The position numbers and the translations under genes were made by a program. DNA of 64,000 bases from positions 3,933,501 through 3,997,500 of the forward strand of contig NZ_LZEU01000001.1 of NCBI RefSeq assembly GCF_014490745.1, read 5' to 3'. The number at the start of each line of letters is the position of its first letter. Position 1 is the stretch's first letter. Positions 54,615-62,481 of this stretch are shown piece after piece. Origin of the DNA: Pseudomonas alcaligenes. Lineage in GTDB: Bacteria; Pseudomonadota; Gammaproteobacteria; Pseudomonadales; Pseudomonadaceae. The notes under the pieces were generated by a model. That model was not told where the DNA came from, searched no databases, and worked only from the letters and a program-made list of their open reading frames with translations.

Positions 54615-55103
54615 TCAGTGCACACCCAGACGCTGCTGCAGCCCACGCAGGATGGCGAACACCCAGGGCCAGAGCAAGGCGCTGATCAGCGCCGGCAGGA
54701 CGAACTCGAGAGTCGGCGCGCGGTTGCCGGTCAGTGCGTTGAGCCACAGCTGTACCAGCTGGGCCAGGCCGAGCACCACCAGCAGCACTAGGCTCTGCTG
54801 CCACAGCGGGAACATGCGCATGCGCCGTTCCAGGGTCAGCACCAGGAAGATCACCAGGGTCAGGGTCAGCGCATGCTGGCCGAGCAGCGCGCCATACAGC
54901 ACATCCTGGCCAAGGCCGAACAGCCAGGCCGTGATCATCCCCACCCGGTGCGGCAGGGCCAGTACCCAGTAGCTGAGCACCAGGGCCAGCCACAGTGGCC
55001 GGCCGATCTGCAGGAAATCGGGCAGTGGCATCACCGACAGCAGCAGTGCCAACAGCAGGCTGACCCAGACCAGCCAACCGTTACGCGCCTTGGCCTGAAC
55101 CAT
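54615..55103 (-). CDS. mreD: Rod shape-determining membrane protein MreD
   Basis: 162 aa, about five membrane segments filling most of the protein. Part of the elongasome with MreB, MreC, RodA and PBP2. The ATG shares one base with the mreC stop (TGATG). Confidence 0.93.
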   Translation of the reverse strand: MVQAKARNGWLVWVSLLLALLLSVMPLPDFLQIGRPLWLALVLSYWVLALPHRVGMITAWLFGLGQDVLYGALLGQHALTLTLVIFLVLTLERRMRMFPLWQQSLVLLVVLGLAQLVQLWLNALTGNRAPTLEFVLPALISALLWPWVFAILRGLQQRLGVH

Positions 55104-56110
55104 CAGTGACTCTCCTGGGTAGCGGGCGCCGCTGGAGCCGTGGCCGGCGCGGGCGTCGAGGGCGCGGCGGCACCTGGGGCGGCCGGCGTGCTGCCTGGCG
55201 CCGCAGCCTGCGGCTTGTCGCCGGCAGCCGCCTCGCGATCCGCCGCCTCCTGGGCCACGGCGGCATCGGTAGCACGCTGCTCGGCACTGCGCTGGTCGGT
55301 GAACACCAGCAGCATGTAGCGACTGCGGTTCAGCGCTGCCGTGGGCACGGCGCGGACGATGGCGAACGGCTGACCGGAGTCGTGCACGACCTTGTTGACG
55401 GTGGCTACCGGGTAACCGGCGGGGAAACGCTGACCCATGCCGGAGCTGACCAGCAGATCGCCTTCCTTGATGTCTGCGGTATCGGCCACATGGCGCAGTT
55501 CCAGGCGTTCCGGGTTGCCGGTACCGACGGCAATGGCACGCAGGCCGTTGCGATTCACCTGCACCGGAATGCTGTGGTTGCTGTCGGTGAGCAGCAGCAC
55601 GCGGGCGGTATAGGGCATCACCTCGACCACCTGGCCCATCAGGCCGCGGGCATCGAGCACCGGCTGGCCAAGGAATACGCCGTCCTTCTCGCCCTTGTCG
55701 ATCAGGATGCGGTGGGTGAAGGGGTTGGGGTCGACGCCGATCAGCTCGGTGACCAGCACCTTCTCGTCCACCAGCGCCGCCGAGTTGAGCAGCTCGCGCA
55801 GACGCACGTTCTGCTCGGTGAGGGTGGCCAGCTTCTGCAGGCGCCCCTGCATCAGCAGAGCTTCAGCCTTGAGCTTCTCGTTCTCGGCCATCAGCTCGCT
55901 GCGGCTGGTGAGCTGCTGGGTCGCATCCTCCCACAGGCTCACGGGCAGGCGGGCAATGCGATAGGCCGGCTCGACGATCAGGCCAAGCTGGCCACGCAGC
56001 GGCTGCAGCACTTCGAAGCGCGCATCCACCACCATCAGGGCAGCCGACAGCACGACCAGTACCAGCAGTCGTATGCCCAGCGAAGGCCCTTTGGCAAATA
56101 GCGGCTTGAT
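55103..56110 (-). CDS. mreC: Rod shape-determining protein MreC, probable non-standard start codon
   Basis: Bitopic elongasome protein that connects MreB to PBP2. The first standard start codon in frame is a GTG at 56053, which gives 316 aa but has no ribosome site and cuts the membrane anchor in half. Upstream in the same frame the sequence reads IKPLFAKGPSLGIRLLVLVV, a normal Pseudomonas MreC N-terminus. An AAGGGGA Shine-Dalgarno ends six bases before an ATC codon at 56110-56108. The ATC is taken as start (335 aa). A coiled coil (about 60-110), beta-rich MreC domain (about 115-270) and an Ala/Pro-rich tail follow. Confidence 0.85.
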   Translation of the reverse strand: MKPLFAKGPSLGIRLLVLVVLSAALMVVDARFEVLQPLRGQLGLIVEPAYRIARLPVSLWEDATQQLTSRSELMAENEKLKAEALLMQGRLQKLATLTEQNVRLRELLNSAALVDEKVLVTELIGVDPNPFTHRILIDKGEKDGVFLGQPVLDARGLMGQVVEVMPYTARVLLLTDSNHSIPVQVNRNGLRAIAVGTGNPERLELRHVADTADIKEGDLLVSSGMGQRFPAGYPVATVNKVVHDSGQPFAIVRAVPTAALNRSRYMLLVFTDQRSAEQRATDAAVAQEAADREAAAGDKPQAAAPGSTPAAPGAAAPSTPAPATAPAAPATQESH

Positions 56111-56143
56111 AGCAAATCCCCTTTCCCGGCACCTAGAAAACCG

Positions 56144-56171
56144 AAAGCCGGAAGGTTCAGCTTCCGGCTTT
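56144..56171 (-). terminator. Hairpin between mreB and mreC
   Basis: 11-bp stem AAAGCCGGAAG / CTTCCGGCTTT (56144-56154 with 56161-56171) and a six-base loop, followed on the minus strand by CGGTTTTC. It looks like a weak or partial terminator that would give more mreB than mreCD message. Confidence 0.6.
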
Positions 56172-56190
56172 GGCTAGCACTACAACGGAC

Positions 56191-57240
<1,050 letters not shown>

Positions 57241-57285
57241 CTAAGACAGAGCGCGATGAAAACGCTGGGTAAAAAAGTGCGGCAA

Positions 57286-57314
57286 ACTCTAACAACGAGC
57301 AGCCTTTTGGGCAA
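57286..57314 (-). promoter_or_regulatory. mreB promoter
   Basis: Minus strand TTGCCC (57314-57309), a 17-base spacer and TAGAGT (57291-57286). The start would be about 50 bases before the mreB ATG. Its -35 overlaps that of the gatC promoter. Confidence 0.6.
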
Positions 57315-57334
57315 GGCGGCGCTTGTGCTAAATT
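57307..57334 (+). promoter_or_regulatory. gatCAB promoter
   Basis: Plus strand TTGGGC (57307-57312), a 16-base spacer and TAAATT (57329-57334), about 110 bases before gatC. The shared 8 bases TTGGGCAA (57307-57314) serve as -35 on both strands. Confidence 0.5.
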
Positions 57335-57446
57335 GCCTGCTTTTCCGGGCTTTACGCCCACAATTAGCGGCCTTTGACCGCCGCGCGCGGCATCCGTTCC
57401 CCGCCTGTATTTCGTCCGGTCACCCGCATTCCCCTGGAGAATCCCG

Positions 57447-57734
57447 ATGGCGCTTGAACGCTCCGACGTGGAAAAGATCGCCCACCTGGCCCGCCTGGGT
57501 CTGAATGAAGCCGATATTCCGCGAACCACCGAGACCCTCAACAACATCCTCGGCCTGATCGACGCCATGCAGGCGGTCGACACCGACGGCATCGAGCCCC
57601 TGGCCCACCCGCTGGAGGCCACCCAGCGCCTGCGCGCCGACCAAGTTACTGAGCAGAACCAGCGCGAGGCTTACCAGGCCATCGCCCCGGCCGTGGAAAA
57701 CGGCCTGTATCTGGTTCCGAAAGTCATCGAATAA
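57447..57734 (+). CDS. gatC: Asp-tRNA(Asn)/Glu-tRNA(Gln) amidotransferase subunit C
   Basis: 95 aa subunit that wraps around GatA and stabilises it. Conserved [13 protein letters not shown] near the N-terminus, a central [19 protein letters not shown] and the C-terminal LYLVPKVIE. First gene of gatCAB with GGAG upstream. Confidence 0.95.
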   Translation: MALERSDVEKIAHLARLGLNEADIPRTTETLNNILGLIDAMQAVDTDGIEPLAHPLEATQRLRADQVTEQNQREAYQAIAPAVENGLYLVPKVIE

Positions 57735-57749
57735 AGGAAAGGGTTTCCC

Positions 57750-59201
57750 ATGCATCAACTGACCCTGGCCGAGATCGCCCGCGGCCTGCAGGACAAAGCC
57801 TTCTCCGCCGAAGAGCTGACCCGTACCCTGCTGGCGCGCATTGCCCAGCTCGACCCGCAACTGAACAGCTTCATCAGCGTCACCGAGGAGCTGGCCCTGA
57901 GCCAGGCCAAGGCCGCCGACGCCCGCCGCGCCGCCGGCGAGAACGGCGCCCTGCTCGGTGCCCCGCTTGCCCACAAGGATCTGTTCTGCACCCAGGACAT
58001 CCTCACCAGCTGCGGCTCGAAGATCCTCGGTGGCTTCAAGGCCCCGTACAACGCCACCGTGGTCGAGAAGCTCGCCAGCGCTGGTGCCGTAACCCTCGGC
58101 AAGCTGAACATGGACGAGTTCGCCATGGGCTCGGCCAACGAATCCAGCCACTACGGCCCGGTGAAGAACCCCTGGGATCTGTCCCGCGTTCCGGGCGGCT
58201 CTTCCGGTGGTTCTGCCGCCGCCGTGGCCGCACGCCTGATCCCGGCCGCCACCGGTACCGACACCGGCGGCTCGATCCGCCAGCCGGCGGCCTTCACCAA
58301 CCTCACCGGGATCAAGCCGACCTACGGCCGCGTCTCGCGCTGGGGCATGATCGCCTACGCCTCCAGCCTCGACCAGGGCGGCCCGCTGGCGCGCACCGCC
58401 GAGGACTGCGCGCTGATGCTGGCCGGCATGGCCGGATTCGACGCCAAGGACAGCACCTGCGTCGACCAACCGGTGGACGACTACCTCGCCGCCCTGCAGC
58501 AGCCGCTCGCCGGCCTGCGCATCGGCCTGCCGAAGGAATACTTCGGCGCCGGCCTCGACAGCCGTATCGCCGACAAGGTGCTGGCCGTGGTCGAGGAGCT
58601 GAAAAAGCTTGGCGCCACAGTCAAGGAGATTTCCCTGCCGAACATGCAGCACGCCATCCCGGCCTACTACGTGATCGCCCCGGCCGAAGCCAGCTCCAAC
58701 CTGTCGCGTTTCGACGGCGTGCGTTTTGGCTATCGCTGCGAGAATCCGAAAGACCTGCAGGATCTGTACAAGCGCTCGCGCGGCGAAGGCTTCGGTGCGG
58801 AAGTGAAGCGCCGCATCATGGTCGGCACCTACGCCCTGTCGGCCGGTTACTACGATGCCTACTACCTCAAGGCGCAGAAGATCCGCCGCCTGATCAAGAA
58901 CGACTTCGTCGCCGCCTTCAACGAGGTCGACGTGATCCTCGGCCCGACCACGCCGAACCTGGCCTGGCAGATCGGCGCGAAGAACAACGACCCGGTCGCC
59001 GAATACCTGGAAGACATCTACACCATCACCGCCAACCTGGCCGGCATCCCCGGCCTGTCCATGCCCGCCGGCTTCGTCGACGGCCTGCCGGTTGGCGTGC
59101 AGCTGCTTGCGCCCTACTTCCAGGAAGGTCGCCTGCTGAATGTCGCCCATCAGTACCAACAGGTCACTGACTGGCACAAACAAGCACCGACTGGCTTCTG
59201 A
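57750..59201 (+). CDS. gatA: Asp-tRNA(Asn)/Glu-tRNA(Gln) amidotransferase subunit A
   Basis: 483 aa amidase subunit that releases ammonia from glutamine and feeds it to GatB. The Ser-cis-Ser-Lys triad is Lys76 (APLAHKDLF), Ser151 ([12 protein letters not shown]) and Ser175 ([10 protein letters not shown]). It starts 15 bases after gatC. Presence of GatCAB suggests indirect synthesis of Asn-tRNA, as in other Pseudomonas. Confidence 0.97.
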   Translation: MHQLTLAEIARGLQDKAFSAEELTRTLLARIAQLDPQLNSFISVTEELALSQAKAADARRAAGENGALLGAPLAHKDLFCTQDILTSCGSKILGGFKAPYNATVVEKLASAGAVTLGKLNMDEFAMGSANESSHYGPVKNPWDLSRVPGGSSGGSAAAVAARLIPAATGTDTGGSIRQPAAFTNLTGIKPTYGRVSRWGMIAYASSLDQGGPLARTAEDCALMLAGMAGFDAKDSTCVDQPVDDYLAALQQPLAGLRIGLPKEYFGAGLDSRIADKVLAVVEELKKLGATVKEISLPNMQHAIPAYYVIAPAEASSNLSRFDGVRFGYRCENPKDLQDLYKRSRGEGFGAEVKRRIMVGTYALSAGYYDAYYLKAQKIRRLIKNDFVAAFNEVDVILGPTTPNLAWQIGAKNNDPVAEYLEDIYTITANLAGIPGLSMPAGFVDGLPVGVQLLAPYFQEGRLLNVAHQYQQVTDWHKQAPTGF

Positions 59202-59212
59202 GGACGACACAC

Positions 59213-60661
59213 ATGCAATGGGAAACCGTGATCGGGCTGGAAATCCACGCCCAGCTCAGCACCCAATCGAAGATCTTCTCGGCCAGCGCCACCACCTTCG
59301 GCGCCGAGCCCAACACCCAGGCCAGCCTGGTTGACCTCGGCATGCCCGGCACCCTGCCGGTGCTCAATGCCGAAGCGGTGCGCATGGCCTGCAAGTTCGG
59401 CCTGGCGATCGACGCGCACATCGCGCCGAGCAACATCTTCGCGCGCAAGAACTACTTCTACCCGGATCTGCCCAAGGGCTACCAGACCAGCCAGATGGAT
59501 CACCCCATCGTCGGCAAGGGCTTCCTCGACATCACCCTGGAAGACGGCACCACCAAGCGCATCGGCATCACCCGCGCACACCTGGAAGAAGACGCCGGCA
59601 AGAGCCTGCACGAAGACTTCCACGGCATGAGCGGCATCGACCTCAACCGCGCCGGCACCCCGCTGCTGGAAATCGTTTCCGAGCCGGATATCCGTTCGGC
59701 CAAGGAAGCGGTGGCCTACGTCAAGGCCATCCACGCCCTGGTGCGCTACCTGGGCATCTGCGACGGCAACATGGCCGAAGGCTCGCTGCGCTGCGACTGC
59801 AACGTTTCGGTACGCCCCAAGGGCCAGGCCGAGTTCGGCACCCGCGCCGAGATCAAGAACGTCAACTCGTTCCGCTTCATCGAGAAAGCGATCAACCACG
59901 AAGTGCAACGCCAGATCGAGCTGATCGAGGACGGCGGCAAAGTGGTGCAGGAAACCCGCCTGTACGACCCGAACAAGGATCAGACGCGCTCCATGCGCAG
60001 CAAGGAAGAAGCCAACGACTACCGTTACTTCCCCTGCCCCGACCTGCTGCCGGTGGTGATCGAGCAGAGCTTCCTCGACGAAGTGCGCGCCAGCCTGCCG
60101 GAACTGCCGGTGCAGAAGCGCGAGCGCTTCGAGGCGCAGTTTGGCCTGTCCGCCTACGACGCCACCGTGCTGGCTGCCAGCCGCGAACTGGCCGACTACT
60201 TCGAGGCGGTCAACGGCGTGTGCGGCGATGCCAAGCTGGCCGCCAACTGGGTGATGGGCGAGCTGTCCAGCCTGCTCAACAAGGACAACCTGGAAATCGA
60301 GCAGTCGCCGGTATCCGCCGCGCAACTGGGCGGCATGATCCTGCGCATCAAGGACAACACCATCAGCGGCAAGATCGCCAAGATGGTGTTCGAGGCCCTG
60401 GCCGCCGGTGACGGCGCCACGGCTGACGAAGTCATCGAGAAGAAAGGCCTCAAGCAGGTCACCGACTCCGGTGCCATCGAGTCGATGCTCGACGAAGTGC
60501 TGGCGACCAACGCCGAGCAGGTCGAACAATACCGCGCCAGCGACGAAGCCAAGCGCGGCAAGATGTTCGGCTTCTTCGTCGGCCAGGCGATGAAAGCCTC
60601 GAAAGGCAAGGCCAACCCGGGCCAGGTCAACGAACTGCTGAAGAAAAAGCTCGAAGGCTAA
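59213..60661 (+). CDS. gatB: Asp-tRNA(Asn)/Glu-tRNA(Gln) amidotransferase subunit B
   Basis: 482 aa subunit that phosphorylates and amidates the misacylated tRNA. N-terminal [21 protein letters not shown] and RADVNVSVRP-like [10 protein letters not shown] are the kinase core signatures; the C-terminal tail domain (about 330-482) binds tRNA. Starts 11 bases after gatA. Confidence 0.97.
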   Translation: MQWETVIGLEIHAQLSTQSKIFSASATTFGAEPNTQASLVDLGMPGTLPVLNAEAVRMACKFGLAIDAHIAPSNIFARKNYFYPDLPKGYQTSQMDHPIVGKGFLDITLEDGTTKRIGITRAHLEEDAGKSLHEDFHGMSGIDLNRAGTPLLEIVSEPDIRSAKEAVAYVKAIHALVRYLGICDGNMAEGSLRCDCNVSVRPKGQAEFGTRAEIKNVNSFRFIEKAINHEVQRQIELIEDGGKVVQETRLYDPNKDQTRSMRSKEEANDYRYFPCPDLLPVVIEQSFLDEVRASLPELPVQKRERFEAQFGLSAYDATVLAASRELADYFEAVNGVCGDAKLAANWVMGELSSLLNKDNLEIEQSPVSAAQLGGMILRIKDNTISGKIAKMVFEALAAGDGATADEVIEKKGLKQVTDSGAIESMLDEVLATNAEQVEQYRASDEAKRGKMFGFFVGQAMKASKGKANPGQVNELLKKKLEG

Positions 60662-60684
60662 GAGCCTGTAAGCTGCAACCAATC

Positions 60685-60706
60685 AACGCCGGGCTTGCCC
60701 GGCGTT
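60685..60706 (+). terminator. Terminator hairpin after gatB
   Basis: 10-bp stem AACGCCGGGC / GCCCGGCGTT (60685-60694 with 60697-60706), two-base loop, followed by GTGTTATTC. The T-tract is poor. Confidence 0.65.
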
Positions 60707-60740
60707 GTGTTATTCGTCAGTTGAAGACAAAGGAGCCGCC

Positions 60741-61109
60741 ATGCGTATTGCATTCGCCCTGTTCGCCGCCCTGCTGCTCAGCGCCTGCGCCAGTCAGGGC
60801 GTGGTCGACCCGCATGGCTACCGCGCCGAAGGCCAGGCCTCCTGGTATGGCGCCAAGCACCAGGGACGCAAGACCGCCAGCGGCGAGCGCTTCGACCAGG
60901 ACGCTCTGACCGCCGCGCACCGCGAGCTGCCGTTCGGTACCCGCGTGCAGGTCACCAACCTGAGCAACAACAAGCGCGTGATCGTGCGTATCAACGACCG
61001 TGGGCCAACCTCGCGCAAGCGCCTGATCGACCTGTCGCAACAGGCCGCCAAGCAGCTCGACATGCTGCGCGCCGGCGTGGCGCCGGTACGGGTCGAAGCC
61101 CTCGAATAA
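60741..61109 (+). CDS. Small RlpA-like septal-ring-type lipoprotein
   Basis: 122 aa from the ATG at 60741 with AAGGAG upstream. Lipobox LLSAC puts the acylated Cys at about residue 16. The rest is one double-psi beta-barrel (DPBB/RlpA) domain with [20 protein letters not shown] and VRINDRGP, including the catalytic-type His/Asp region of RlpA lytic transglycosylases. It lacks the SPOR domain of full RlpA, so it cannot be sent to the septum that way. Activity on peptidoglycan is inferred. Confidence 0.88.
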   Translation: MRIAFALFAALLLSACASQGVVDPHGYRAEGQASWYGAKHQGRKTASGERFDQDALTAAHRELPFGTRVQVTNLSNNKRVIVRINDRGPTSRKRLIDLSQQAAKQLDMLRAGVAPVRVEALE

Positions 61110-61146
61110 TGCGCAACGCACAACCATTTCCCCAAGGAGAACCCGC

Positions 61147-61530
61147 ATGAGCGAAGAGAAGAAAAGCGGCCTGCAGGTACGCCGTGAAGTGATGGGCGAC
61201 GCCTTCGTCGACCGCGCCCTGGGCAACGCCACCGCGTTCAGCCAGCCGCTGCAGGACTTCGTCAACGAACACGCCTGGGGCGGCGTGTGGAACCGCGAAG
61301 GCCTGGATCGCAAGACCCGCAGCCTGATCACCCTGGCCGCGCTGACCGCGCTGAAATGCCCGCAGGAGCTCAAGGGCCATGTGCGCGGGGCGCTGAACAA
61401 CGGCTGCACGGTCGAGGAAATCCGCGAGGCGCTGCTGCACTGCGCGGTCTACGCCGGCGTACCGGCGGCCATCGACGCCTTCCGCGCCGCCCAGGAAGTC
61501 ATCGATGCCTGGCAGGCGCCCAACGCCTAA
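61147..61530 (+). CDS. Carboxymuconolactone decarboxylase family protein
   Basis: 127 aa AhpD/CMD-fold helical protein. The signature region is RSLITLAALTALKCPQELKGHVRGALNNGCTVEEIREALLHCAVYAGVPAAIDAF (about residues 58-112); it resembles PcaC (4-carboxymuconolactone decarboxylase), but no other protocatechuate genes are near. Function is therefore open. AAGGAGAA lies upstream. A palindromic element begins right after the stop. Confidence 0.88.
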   Translation: MSEEKKSGLQVRREVMGDAFVDRALGNATAFSQPLQDFVNEHAWGGVWNREGLDRKTRSLITLAALTALKCPQELKGHVRGALNNGCTVEEIREALLHCAVYAGVPAAIDAFRAAQEVIDAWQAPNA

Positions 61531-61670
61531 GAAGCTGCCCACGATCTTTCGTCCGTCGGCCATACCGCGTTAAAAACAGGCTCGGAATGCTCATTTACAG
61601 CTCGTAAACTCCGCTTCCTCGCCTGTTTTTGCCTTGTCTGGCTCTAGTCCAAAAGATCGTGAACAGCTTC
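61531..61670. repeat. 140-base nested palindromic element (MITE-like)
   Basis: Terminal arms 61531-61549 and 61652-61670 are inverted repeats matching at 17 of 19 positions (GAAGCTG..CACGATCTTT form). Inside lies a perfect 10-bp pair AAAAACAGGC (61572-61581) / GCCTGTTTTT (61621-61630), and in the centre TTTAC (61594-61598) / GTAAA (61604-61608). The three nested repeats could fold the whole element into a cruciform. It starts on the base after a stop codon and has no coding capacity. It looks like a dispersed Pseudomonas repeat; copy number cannot be judged from one window. Confidence 0.7.
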
Positions 61671-61687
61671 TAAGTCGTAGAGCAGAT

Positions 61688-62476
61688 TTATGGATAACTG
61701 AACTGCTTGACCAGGGTCAGCTCGCCCGGTGCACGCATGGGCACGAGGAACGACTGCTGCTTCTCGTTCGGTGTGCCCTCCTCGCTGATCAGGGTGATCT
61801 GCGCCGTGGTCAGCGCCTGCGCCGCGCCGCCCTCGCCGTCGTATCCGCCGCCGTAATAGTTGACGTAGACCAGGTACTGGCCCTTGAGCGGGGTCGGCGA
61901 GGCAATCATTTCCGGGCCGAAGCCGCTGGTCACGTCGACATCCAATGCCGCGCCATTGGCCAGCGAGCGCTCGCCGTACCAGACATGCCCGCCGTCCGGG
62001 GTCACCAAGTGCAGGTCGAGGTCGCTGTTGTCGCTGTCCCAGGACAGCACCACGCGCAGCTTGGCCGGCGTCTCGCCGCTGCCCTGGTTGTAGAACTGCA
62101 CGCGGCGCACCTGCTGGCCATCCGGGCTGCGCACCTCGACGTTGTTGCTGCCGGCCGGGAACACGAACGGCCGGTCAAAGCCGCCATCCTCCTGCACCTT
62201 GAGCGGCATGCTGATGCCGTTGACGATCAGCCGCGCCGGCGCGCCCTCGACCTTGGCCGTGTTCTTGATCTGGCCGAGGATACGCGCGGTGTCGGCCTGA
62301 TCCGGTGCGCTGTTGACCGAGGAGGCCGGGTAGTTGACCTGCTGGACGAAGTGCGCGCCCTCCGCCGAACCCTGGCGCCAGCCGGCGCGCGGGGTATCCA
62401 GACGAATCTCGGCATTTGCAGTCAGCGGCAACAGACCGAGCAGAAACAGGGCAACAGGGTGCAAGCGAAAGGTCAT
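61688..62476 (-). CDS. magF: MagF-like DUF2135 (YfaP) periplasmic protein
   Basis: 262 aa from the ATG at 62476. The signal peptide is cleaved after about residue 22 (PLTANAEIRL). The C-terminal DUF2135 domain (about 140-262) is seen as LRVVLSWDSDNSDLDLHLVTPDG with GGHVWYG and later LVYVNYYGGGY; the Asp-rich pattern may bind metal. In E. coli yfaP and in P. aeruginosa the last mag gene are homologous by position. It is the last gene of the alpha-2-macroglobulin operon, five bases after the DUF2300 gene. Confidence 0.8.
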   Translation of the reverse strand: MTFRLHPVALFLLGLLPLTANAEIRLDTPRAGWRQGSAEGAHFVQQVNYPASSVNSAPDQADTARILGQIKNTAKVEGAPARLIVNGISMPLKVQEDGGFDRPFVFPAGSNNVEVRSPDGQQVRRVQFYNQGSGETPAKLRVVLSWDSDNSDLDLHLVTPDGGHVWYGERSLANGAALDVDVTSGFGPEMIASPTPLKGQYLVYVNYYGGGYDGEGGAAQALTTAQITLISEEGTPNEKQQSFLVPMRAPGELTLVKQFSYP

Positions 62477-62481
62477 GGGGT

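Noticed and set aside
57420..59210. 596-codon minus-strand open frame opposite gatC and gatA
   Set aside because: Shadow of gatCA, whose catalytic residues are all present on the plus strand.
61147..61530. Protocatechuate pathway gene (pcaC)
   Set aside because: The fold matches, but no pca genes are nearby and the position is a general conserved one, so only the family is given.
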